From NCBI GenBank assembly GCA_035048495.1, contig CM068547.1:29333913-29397912 (forward strand): a stretch of 64,000 nt of DNA, given 5' to 3'. Below the pieces are notes generated by a model, which made no database searches, was not told the DNA's origin, and saw nothing but the letters and a program-made list of their open reading frames with translations. Every line of letters starts with the position of its first letter. Within the stretch, counting starts at the first letter, position 1. This DNA is from Euptelea pleiosperma. Its lineage: Eukaryota; Streptophyta; Magnoliopsida; Ranunculales; Eupteleaceae. Below are positions 10,233 to 20,300 of the stretch, in pieces. The position numbers and the translations under genes were made by a program.

Positions 10233-12643
10233 ATGCCCGTTCCTCTCGCCCCGTATCCGTCGCCTCCGGCACCATATACACTGCCGCCGAATGGTATCTC
10301 CCCTCAATTTTCTTCTAGTTTTAGCCTGAAACCAATGTGAATTTCCTTCAATTTTGTTAGATTCTTGAATAGTTCCTTCTCTTTATATGCATTATTGTAA
10401 TGGAAATTTATCTATAAAGGACACGAGCCTTATTATATTAGGATTTGGAAGTCGACTTTGTAATTGGGGCCCTTCAGTTCAAGGAATTGTGAGGGGATTT
10501 GCTGTATATCCTAAATCATTCTCTGTCTAAGAGTGCTAAAACTGCGAGAATTACTGATATAAATAGTGGGTATAAAAAAAAATTCCATTATTGTGAATAA
10601 AGTGCTGCATAGCTGTGACAATGCTATATTTATTCTAAAATCTAATAATGTTCTCGATCCAGGCTTTTTGGATCATCCAAAAGCTCTATAGCTTTTCTGC
10701 TTTTGCATGTAAAATTTTTATTTGTGTTTGTGTGGGTGTGCTGGAAGAGATGGGGGGGGGGGGGGGGGGGGGGGGGGTGGGGGTGGGGGTGGGGTGGTGG
10801 GGGGGATGTTAATGGATCTTATTATGCAAAGCTGTGCTCACAGGTGCAGGTGCAGGTGCAAGTGCGCAGAGCCAACTCGTCTGTTCAGGCTGTCGAAACC
10901 TCCTTCTCTATCCCGTTGGAGCAACCTCAGTATGTTGTGCTGTTTGCAATGCAGTTACAGCTGTGCCACCCCCTGGTACAGTTCTTCTACAATATATTTG
11001 TTTATATTACTCTGCATATTGTATCAATGGAGTTATCTGAAGGTATTTGACACTTTGTTTTCTCTTTAAGATAAATTATAATAAATGGGTTGAACATTTA
11101 AATGCCATCTGCTATGTTGTGTTGGATTCTGTATAGGCACTGAAATGGCTCAGCTGGTATGTGGAGGTTGCCACACCTTATTGATGTACATTCGTGGAGC
11201 AACAAGTGTACAATGCTCTTGTTGCCATACGGTCAACCTGGCCTTGGAAGGTAATGGACCTATTATTGTGCTTAAAATTTCCTGTAATTCGCTCTTTTGA
11301 TTAACGAAAACTCGTCTCTCTTAGAAATAAAAAAATAGCTGTCTCAAGTCATTTTAGATGAGAAATTTGAAAAAATTAAAAATAAATAGTTGCACCGGTT
11401 GAGGTTTAGTTTGAATATTGAATTTTATTGGGTGTCTTGTTTCTTGTACCCCATTCATAAGATTAAGGGAGCACCAAATAAAGTCCAAAATCCACGAAAA
11501 CTAGCATGGTACCATATTATAATTGCAAAGATATATACTATGTGGCAGCGAATCAGGTTGCACATGTCAATTGTGGGAACTGCCGGATGCTGTTGATGTA
11601 CCAATATGGAGCACGATCTGTGAAATGTGCGGTTTGCAGTTTTGTGACATCAGTTGGGGTTAGTATACTTCTTTTAGTTTAAATATGTCCACGACATGTG
11701 TGAATTACATTGATGGGTTATTTTCTTGTATATCCTTTGCGATGTAGGTTTAAACAAGCGAACAAGATTTTCCAATCAAGAAAATGGAATTTGACAACAT
11801 ATGACTGTAACTTTGTGCCCATTAAGTTCAAGTAATAAAAAACAAACTTCACATAGAGGTTGGTTACTTAAAGTTCGATCTTAAACACACATAAAGTGAA
11901 ATCAACCATACCTCTAAAGCCAACAAGTAGTTTCTTTCCCTGTTCTTCCCTGTTTAAGCTTGTTCTCCTTCAAAACAACAGGCAAATGCTCTCTACTGAT
12001 CTGCTCGTCCACATTTCTGTAAACTCTCTGAGCTAGCAGAAGCTGTCATGGCTGTTCTTTGGATCTATATTTGTTCCATTTACAAAGACAAGGCAATGTA
12101 CTCTTAAGAAAACACAACACACCCATAAAATACCCATCTTTCTAATTTCTTCCTCCAATGTATTGTTAACAAATTTTCCACTTTTATGCATTTCTCCTAT
12201 ACCTCTCTTGAATTTCCTGTTACTTGGCCTCTTTGCATACACACCATGTTAAGATTTATCAGATTCTAATGTATCAACTATATAATTTATTGACCACAGT
12301 ATATCATGCTGTCGGATAATCAGATATATATGCTTAGGATATTGGTGTCCACCCGATATGATAGTGATCCTGTCAGGTGTTGTATCACCTTTATCATATT
12401 CTGTTGTATTTTGGGTTAGTATTTTCATGGGCTCCTAACAATTTTCTTCCGTTCTATTATTTATTTATTTATTTAATTTTTTTACTGGAAAAATATGAAT
12501 GGACTGTAGTAGTCTTACTGTAAAGAGAAAAAGATAATACATAGCAACATCCTTCTTTATTGTCTTCATGCTGGTGTTGATGTATGTGTTATTGAATCAT
12601 GCAGGCATCACCAAGCACTACTGAACAGAAGTACAATAATTGA
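10233..12643 (+). CDS. LOL1: LSD1-like zinc-finger protein (LSD ONE LIKE 1 type), complete
   Basis: Five coding exons, 10233-10293, 10844-10975, 11137-11250, 11549-11658 and 12605-12643, all GT-AG, join to 151 aa. The protein starts [15 protein letters not shown] and carries three LSD1-type zinc fingers, CxxCRxLLMYxxGAxxVxCxxC, at residues 34-55, 73-94 and 111-132, and ends in TTEQKYNN. This is the near-invariant architecture of LOL1; known members act in the nucleus as positive regulators of plant cell death, antagonising LSD1, and influence superoxide-dismutase expression. Every zinc-binding cysteine is present. The only unusual segment is an extra Gly-Ala run (residues 21-28) from an expanded GTGCAG repeat at the second exon's acceptor. 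Intron 1 carries a long G-run. The start was chosen because MPVPLAPYP is the conserved family N-terminus. Very likely functional. Confidence 0.95.
10752..10806 (+). repeat. Poly-G tract and G-rich cluster in LOL1 intron 1
   Basis: Twenty-six consecutive G (10752-10777) are followed by GGGGGTGGGGGTGGGGTGGTGGG and more G to 10805. The run lies on the transcribed sense strand, about 40-90 bases before the splice acceptor at 10843. It has enough G-runs to form a G-quadruplex in DNA or RNA. The exact length may be a sequencing artefact. The two overlapping open frames through this tract are not genes. Confidence 0.85.
10841..10870 (+). other. Row of tandem splice acceptors at LOL1 coding exon 2
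   Basis: The acceptor region reads cagGTGCAGGTGCAGGTGCAAG followed by TGCGCAG, offering possible AG acceptors after 10843, 10849, 10855 and 10869. The first three are spaced by 6 bp, so use of any of them keeps the frame and changes the protein by two residues (Gly-Ala) at a time. The first is used in my model because it follows the upstream pyrimidine-containing stretch; the shorter forms would be closer to the family's usual N-G-A-Q-S-Q junction. Confidence 0.6.
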
Positions 12644-14238
12644 AATTTTGGAAAAGCAGAGTCAGTAAATTCAGATTTCTGAGTTTATACTTTCTTCTGA
12701 AGTCTCAAGTAATTGTGTTTATCGAATGGGTGGAGAACGTACTCTTTTGTTGAATGTATAGAGCTTTTTTTTTTTCTCGAGGTTTTTGTTGAATAAGCAG
12801 TTTTGGCAGGTTGCATGTGTGAAGTACTTTTGTATAAGAAGACTGTTAGGTGCAAGTGCAGTTGGGAAATTTGAAATAAGGACACTTTTGAGTTTTCTTT
12901 TACTTTCAAGTATGGATCATCGCATGAAGTTCGCGACATATCTTTGTTTCCTGATATTCTAGTCCCTAAATTTGAATGAATATTACTTATTATGTTTTTC
13001 TACTATTTAAGATCAGAGGATTGAATCGAATGATCCACAAACCGCACGCCTTTGGGGATCCTCAAGTAGAATGTTTATCCATCTCCAGTGATTTAGATTA
13101 AGTTACAGACATTTTTACACGAGGGACGTTGAAGTGACAATTGCACTCGGGAACCTTTTAACTACATGGTTGATGATGATGGTGTAGTTTTAACACTAAA
13201 TCAGTTCCTAATCTGAATAGAGGAAGTGGATATTAAACTTTTTACAAGGTGCTGATGATGGAAATGTAGTGTATTCCCACAAATGCACACTGTCAATTCT
13301 GTGATTAAGGAAAACCAGTGCAACAGCTCTAAACAAAGATACTAAAACTAGTGATCTACTGATTTTGGTGTTCCGAGTCAATTCTCTGAAAATGGACAAG
13401 TATTTATCATAGACGAGATGACCTCAAACCTAATGTGGTCACAGAAACTGTGACAGATAACCATTCGCGACCATCCGAAAGAATACAAGAGGTTGGATGG
13501 TTACGTTCATACAATCCGATCGATTTTTTGGTCCTGGAGATTTTTTGGTCCAGGTAGATCCTGACTCGATAATTCCTGTTGTGATGAATGGGCTATGTAC
13601 AGTGGGTCCATCCTCTTCCTCTAGCTCCATCTATTGGATCAAGATAGTCAAGTTACTTCTCATAAGGTTAGGAAACATCTGAAACCCTTCCATCAATCCT
13701 GTAGTTCTCCATTTCAATCAAACCTGTATTGTTCCTAGATTTTGCTAAATATGACAGTGATGGCAAGCTAACCTTGTTTTGTCTGCAATATTGCCCCTCC
13801 ACATGGGTATCCACTGATATTTTGAACTGGGCCTGAATGATCTGAACTAGACAAAAATATCCATTTCTGAATATAACCAGAAAACCAACGTCACCCACGA
13901 ATTTGTGAACTTAGGATAATTAACAAAATTAAGATATCAGCACAAATATAAGATTATTTCCACCATTTCACCAGATTACCTCTAAGAACTGTGTTGGTAC
14001 CACTCCTCTTTAGGTCCACACCGTTGGAAGGTTCTCAGGACTCGCAAGGACCATCCATCCCTTAGACCTAAGGAGGGCGTACTCTATAGGACACCAACAT
14101 TTTCATAGCTCATTTCAAAACTTTTATGTGGGTACCTTACTTTAACCATCTCCTAAGAAAACAATGCCTTTTCCTTTCTATGCATCATGACCACCCCCCC
14201 CCCCCCCCCCCCCAACTCCATCAGTAGCAACTCCCAGC
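12644..14238. other. LOL1 3' UTR and intergenic sequence with a poly-C run
   Basis: The first few hundred bases probably hold the LOL1 3' UTR. No other gene is recognisable to 14238. A run of 20 C lies at 14194-14213, just before the PPR pseudogene. The open frames on either strand here lack known domains. Confidence 0.5.
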
Positions 14239-16035
14239 TTGAACTCTACCAACAAATCCCAACTCATCTTTCTTGTCTTGGAAAGGAAGAAGTGTTCAAA
14301 CATGAGAGATCTCCAACAAATCCATGCCCTAATTATTATAACAGGATTCATCCATCAACCCCCATCCCTCATCAAGCTCATGTCCAATTCCCTCTCAGGA
14401 GACTCAACAAGTCCAACTGAATCCTCCATTATTTTCAACCACACACAACAACCCAGTATAATTGTTTGGAACATAATCAGAGGCTTTGTGAATCACAACA
14501 ATTACCCTGATGGGCACTCTTGGGTTATGTGGAGCATGGTTCAAAGTTTCGGCCGAAACCAAAACGTTTCGTCTGTCTCATTTCGGTTTTGCTATAGGAT
14601 GAAACTACATACGTTTCAGATGGTTTCGTTCGAAACAGAACGGTACTTCATCTTGTGTGTAAATTTGCACTAACATTTCGTATCAATTTCACGAAGTTTC
14701 ATCCAAAACCGAATGATACTTCAGACACGTTTCGGACCCATGAACGATACCGTGTACTTTGAACCATGATGTGGAGATGCTCCCGGAATACAAAAGTTTT
14801 CCGTACTGAGTTCACATTCCCTTCTTCCCTAAGGTTTGTGCCAATCCTTGGCTTTCAATGAGGGGAAGGTCTTACATGGTCAAACAATCAAGTTCGACTT
14901 CCACATAGAAACCACATAGATTATAATGTATGAAATTTGTGGGGATCTAAACTCAGCTAGAATAGTATTTGAAAAGTGGGTCAAAAACCCAAGTTCTTTG
15001 GACTTCAATGAGTGGGTGTTTGAGGGCATTGCTTCTGTCCGCCGAGACGGAAGAAGGGCAAGATCCTGCTTGTGCAGAATAAAGGGATTTGGAGTATGGT
15101 AAGAAACTGCACTCTTGCATTGGGTAATTCTCAGGACTGCATTGGTAGATAATGTAACAAAATGCGAAGAATTGGCTTCTATTTACAGTGTTGCCTGAGA
15201 GAAATGTGGTTGCTTGGTCTGCTATGATTTCTAGTATGCTCATAGCAATTGTTGCTAAGAGGCATTGAAACTGTTTAGGTAGATGGTTACTGAAGCTAAT
15301 CAGAAGCCAGCAAAATCACAATCTTAGCAATGCTTTCAGCTTGCTCTCAATTGGGTTATTTAGACTTTGGTAGACGGGTTCGTGCATATATTGGTAGGGT
15401 CCAACTGAATCATTCTATCAGCTTGCAGAATTCACTCATTGACATGTACAAAATGTGTATGGATAAATATTGCTCGACAGGTTTTCGACGGCATGACAGA
15501 GAGATGTTATCGCTTGGAATGCCATGATCACTACACTCACCCTTCATGGGCTTGCTGAGTACGCTCTTGCTTTCAGATGGCCGGAATCTGGTAGATGATA
15601 TCACATTCATTTTATTGGTTGCAGTTATGCATGGTTGGTCCAAGAGGTTGCCACCATTTTCAAAACAGAAGGGAAAATACAGAATCTCCAAGGGAAATGC
15701 CCGTTGAGCCAAATGGTGCAATTGGGAGGGCTCTGTTAAGTGACAGGAGCAAACCACCTCCTAAATCTTGAACCCGAAAACAATGGTGTCTATGTGTTGA
15801 ACATCTTCATGAAGCAAACAAAAGTTGGAATAAGTGAGGGTAGGTGAGAAGTTTAATGCATGAAAGAGGAATCCGGAAAACACTTGGCTACAGCTCAATT
15901 GTTGTTGATCGAGTTGCTCATGAGTTTCTGGTTGGAGTTCTCATCCAGAACTAGGAAACATAAGAGTTGCTGCTGGATCACGTGAGGCAAAAGTTGAAAC
16001 TGGCAGGCTATGTTGCAGAAATGTGAGTAAGTGCT
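14239..16035 (+). pseudogene. PPR protein pseudogene (PLS/E-type)
   Basis: The beginning is recognisable from MRDLQQIHALIIITGF (about 14302) with 'QQPSIIVWNIIRGFVN', typical of organelle RNA-editing or RNA-processing PPR proteins. Later pieces in shifting frames include LPERNVVAWSAMIS (about 15190), MLSACSQLGYLDFGRR (about 15330), SLQNSLIDMYKMC, a 'GFDGMTERDVIAWN'-like stretch (about 15480-15525), and an E-domain-like end with RGIRKTLGYSSIVVD and HEFLVG (about 15860-15935). Stops, frameshifts, an internal deletion and a 234-bp MITE make it non-functional. Intact members of this family are usually intronless, 500-700 aa. It converges with the CHY1-type gene on the other strand, and a shorter remnant of the same gene precedes the second CHY1 copy. 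Confidence 0.8.
14535..14768. mobile_element. hAT-type MITE, 'CATGGTTCAAA' family, in the PPR pseudogene
   Basis: A 234-bp element with ends CATGGTTCAAAG / CTTTGAACCATG and a perfect 8-bp target duplication ATGTGGAG (14527-14534, 14769-14776). An 8-bp duplication indicates the hAT superfamily. The corresponding part of the second PPR remnant (about 56941-56955, 'ttatgtggggatgc') lacks the element and shows the empty site. Related elements are at 27389, 32116 and 53640. Confidence 0.9.
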
Positions 16036-16882
16036 ACTGAATATTAACGGGAGAAGATAAATCTGGTTTCTCAGCACAGCAAGAATTTGGCTATTTGTTT
16101 AGGGCTGCTGAAGACAAGGGAAGAGAGATAGATTCTCATCACGAAGAACCTGAGTCTGCAAGTCTGCAATTGAACTTATTTCAAAGGTTTTCCAATATCA
16201 TATAGGGATTGAAATCGTTTCCATCATTTAAAGGATGGGTCATGTTCATGTGGAGATTCTTGTGAGAAACTAAATTATGGATTGCCTTCCTATAAATTTC
16301 TCTGTTCTGGCTAATTGCAAGTTCCATCCCAAGTAATATAGATGGGGATCTGATCAATAGGCCAGGGTCCCTAATTTGGGACTTAGATATTTGGTTCCAG
16401 CCCACCTCAGCAGCAACTCAATAGCTTACATACCCAGAAAGGAATAGACTAGAAATAAAAGATAAAAAGAAGGGAAAACAAAACAAAGAATGACATAGTC
16501 TGAACATCCACAAGTAATTAACCCTTTAATGGAATACCCTGATTTCCAATGCATCTTCATTTAACTTGAGAAGTTTATTTTCCAGACATTGGCAAAAAGG
16601 AAGTTACTTCCTGACTTCTTTTTGAATTTTTAATACTAATGGAATTCATCTTTGATACATGTATACACCAATAGCTATATAATTAAGCAAATTCTTTAAT
16701 TGGCAAGTTCAGGTACTAGCCTAGTGAAGGACCAAATAACTTCTCAACCATAACCTGAACTGATATGCATAATTGGCTATCCAAGTCGTACGCCATGGCT
16801 GATATTTCATCTTAAACCAAATTCCTTGCTTAATGGGCTTACACTTGTGTTCTGCATAACTGAAACACCATTCACAAGGGAC
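16036..16882. other. 3' flank shared by both CHY1-type copies
   Basis: From about 16090 to 16720 this sequence is recognisably the same as 57065-57750 downstream of the second copy (for example 'gggctgctgaagacaa', 'tttcaaaggttttccaa', 'catcttcatttaacttgag'). On the minus strand it would contain the 3' UTR of the CHY1-type gene. No independent gene is seen. Confidence 0.6.
16574..16579 (-). terminator. Candidate polyadenylation signal AATAAA of the first CHY1-type gene
   Basis: TTTATT on the + strand (AATAAA on the gene strand), about 305 bases after the stop codon, conserved in sequence and distance in the second copy (57587-57592). Conservation between paralogues is the only support. Confidence 0.4.
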
Positions 16883-17371
16883 TCAGAGCTTCGCCATAGC
16901 ATAGACAGGCAAGTTCGGTCTAACCGGGAGCTTTAAATCTTCCCATCCCTCATCATCCACCATGGAGAAATAACGATCCACCATCTCGTCACTGATTAGC
17001 TCCAACCTAGAAGGCTCCCACTGGAAAAAATCAGGAAAGGAAATTCCAATTATTGAAAGCCAAGTTTAAGGCTTTTACCAGGAATTGATATTTAAAAATC
17101 AAAGAAGAGGATATGGAGAAGAAAGATAAAAATGGCCTTCAACCTTGGGGTTTTTGTCTTTATCCAATAGAATAGCCCTGGCACCCTGCATTTGAAGATT
17201 GGTTTTCAGAATGATATTCAAGAAAGGGACATGAGGTAAGTAATTAGTAGCGAGTCATCTTTTAGAAACCTCAAAGAAATCCTTGCTGACTTCTCTTCGT
17301 ATGACATGACAGCCCATTCTATATTCCCGGATAAGGCACTGACCAACACCTTGCAGCCTCCCTTCTCTGGT
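16883..17371 (-). CDS. CHY1-A exons 12-14, C-terminal domain and AKL tail
   Basis: Exon 12 (17371-17270) encodes [19 protein letters not shown] to KDFFE; exon 13 (17185-17144) encodes [14 protein letters not shown]; exon 14 (17020-16883) starts [18 protein letters not shown] and ends AMAKL-stop. GARA replaces the usual GCRA that copy B keeps. The terminal AKL is a known plant PTS1. Confidence 0.93.
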
Positions 17372-20300
17372 CTGGAATTGCACAACCAGAAGTAATTTAA
17401 GACAAAAAGATAAATCATCAATCTACCCATAAAGGTTCTATTAGAAGTAAAGTCCTTAGGTTTGAGAGAAGAGAAGATGAGAGAGAGAGAGAGAGAAACT
17501 TGGGTAGTTTGGCCTCCTCGTTGTGATGTATATACTAGTCACTTAAGCGGTGTGGGTCTAGTTACATTAATAGAACATATGGGCCCAACACTCTACATAA
17601 AGCCCAACTATGCAATATAAACATAAAGGAAATAAACTAAGAACTCTAACACCCCCTCTCAAGCTAGAGCATACAAATCAAGCATACCCAACTTGGTACA
17701 TAGAGTAGAAAAGGGATTTCTAGGCAAGGCCTTTGTAAGAACATCTCCCAACTGATCTACTAACTTGATATATGGAGTGATGATCCGTTTGTGTAACACC
17801 ATGTCAAAGATAAAATGACAATCAACCTCGATGTGCTTTGTCCGCTCATGAAACACTGGATTGCTAGCAATAAAACTAACAGCTTGATTGTCACAATACA
17901 TAACCATAAGAGAATGAACCTCAAATCCCATCTCCTTAAGAAGGGACTGAACTCATAACATCTCACACACAGTGTAGGCCATAGCCTTGTATTCTGCTTC
18001 GGCACTGGAGCAAGCAACAACATTCTGCTTCTTATTACGCCAAGTCACCAAATTACCACTAACAAAAATATAATAACCTGAAGTAAATCGATGATTTGTA
18101 CGACTACCAACCCAATCAACATCAAAGAAATCGGCAATAGCTAAAGTTTGTGACAAGGTAGTTAAAGGCGCAAGGCGCACTTAAGGCGCTAGGACCTCTA
18201 GCGCCTAAGGCGCAAGGCGCAAGGCGAGACACGCGCTTGATTGAAGCGAGGCGCAATATTAAAAGTTATAAGAAATATAAAAAAATAAAGAAAACTAAAA
18301 TCATAAAATAACAAAATAAGTAATCATTAGGCCATAAAACATAAAAGATAGTAAATATCGAAAATTTCAAGTAACCCAAAAGCAGTTCTAGTTAACATTG
18401 TCATTATTTAATACAAAACAAGTAATCAAAAAATCATAAAACATAAAAGATAGCAAATGTTGAAAATTTCAAATAGCCCACAATTAGTTCTAGTCAAGGA
18501 AATAAATTTCGGTTTCGAGGTTTATTTCGACCAACCCGGAAATGGAAATATTTCGTGGAATATTTCGACCAGTGTGGAAATAATACATTTTTGTGGAAAT
18601 GATGGAAATAATGCGGAAATGATGGAAATATTATAGAAATGTTTGTGAAAAGTACGGGAAATGATAAAAACAAGCCTAAAAACAGTCATAAACTATCAAA
18701 CCATAATATGCAACCATATGTAGTGTGGAAATGAATAACCATAGCGGTCTATAATGGATTGGTCTTCTATATATATATATATATATGGAAATGGGTTAAA
18801 TGATCAAATATGAGATTTGTGGTGCTCAAATGGGACATTTCCTACCTTCGATCGAAATGTTTCTATTGATGTCGAAACATTTCGACCAAAATAATACATA
18901 TTTACACCGTCAATTGACCGAAATTTACTGTTAACACGAAATATTTCGACATGTATGGAAACATTTCGTGTATGTATTCTTTCCTGTCGGTAACCTAGAA
19001 AATGGAAATATTTCGCGAAATATTTCGTTAATTTCGGGAAATTTATTTCCTTGGTTCTAGTTAACATCATCATCATTTAAAATATAATCATTAGCTTCAT
19101 TCCATCATCATCAGATGTGTTAGCATCCTCAATATATCATTCTTCTGTCTCCTCCGAATTGGTCTCTTTCTCTTCCGGCTCCCTTATTAAAGCCCTTGTT
19201 CTTACTCTTGACCTTGATCGTGATCTAGTATTGGATGTTGATTCACCAACTCTAGCAGGTCTCACAACAACACTCCATGTTAAGCTATTATCCTCAAACA
19301 CCAATTCATTTTCTGCTACTCCACCTTCTGTTTCCATCTTCCAAAGTAGTCATTCATTGCTTTCATCAATGTCTTTCAATGAGATAGGTTCAATTGTATC
19401 TCTCCTATCATACCGATGTTTAATATAATAGGCCAAAGAACAAAAATTTTACAAAAAAACATGTATTTTAGTGAGGCACGTGCCTGATGCACCTGGAGCC
19501 TGGTTTGAGGCGCGCGCCTTGTGCATAAGGCCCGTGCCTTACTAAACGCGCCTCGCCTTGACCCTTCTAAGGCGCTTTAGGTGTGCCTGGAGCCTGAGGC
19601 GCGCGCCTTGACTATAGAGGTCTGTGATGGTCAATACAACAACCCTTTTGCCCAGTAACCCCTTCAAATAATGCAGAATCCAAAAAACTGCATCCCAATT
19701 AGGCTATCGTGGGGCATGCATAAACTGACTAACTACGTCAACAACAAATGTGATGTTTGGACAAGTGACAGTAAGGTAAATCAGCTTAACAGCTAATCGA
19801 TGGTAACGACTAGCATCAGTATAAACCTCCCCAGTCCAGCATTAAGTTTAACAGTGGGATTCATAGGAGTATAAACCGGCTTAGAGCCTAGCGTACTTGT
19901 CTCAGATAAGAGGTCCAACACATACATGCACTGAGAAATGCTAATACCAGTTTTGGAATGAGCAACCTCGATGCCAAGAAAGTAACAGAGAAGACCCAAA
20001 TATTTAGTATGAAACTGCCTAGACAGACGAGTCTTCAAGGTTTAAATACCACGGGAGTCACTTCTTGTGACAATGATGTCATCCACATACACGATCAGAA
20101 CAATAACACTAGCGGAAGACCGTCTGACAAAATTCGAATGATTGAAAGTGGAGCGTAGAAAACCATAACCAAGCACAACTAAACTTATCAAACCAAGCTC
20201 GAGGCGATTGCTTCAAACCATAAATAGCTTTCCGCAGGCGATAAACCAACTGAGTCTGACTAAGAGGAACATACCCAGGCAGTTGCTCCATATAAACCTT

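Larger units (their letters stand above)
18154..19619. mobile_element. hAT-type element with AAGGCGC-rich ends, copy 1, inside Copia-1
   Basis: A 1466-bp insertion that splits the Copia-1 RNase H region. It is flanked by the 8-bp target duplication GTTTGTGA / GTCTGTGA (18146-18153, 19620-19627; 7 of 8 match). Its ends, CAAGGTAGTTAAAGGCGC and the reverse complement of CTCTATAGTCAAGGCGCG, are followed by clusters of AAGGCGC/GGCGCA repeats. Removing it with one duplication copy restores the Copia reading [15 protein letters not shown]. Inside there is a tandem repeat of about 100 bp (18305-18410, 18418-18494), a nested MITE and a possible transposase remnant. Confidence 0.85.

Noticed and set aside
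10703..11069. Two overlapping open frames of 115 codons rich in Gly/Trp
   Set aside because: They run through the poly-G tract and overlap the LOL1 exon in other frames; artefacts of low complexity.
18154..19619. GC-rich AAGGCGC clusters as a gene-associated CpG island
   Set aside because: They are the terminal arrays of a transposon, repeated at 26140-27180 with target duplications.
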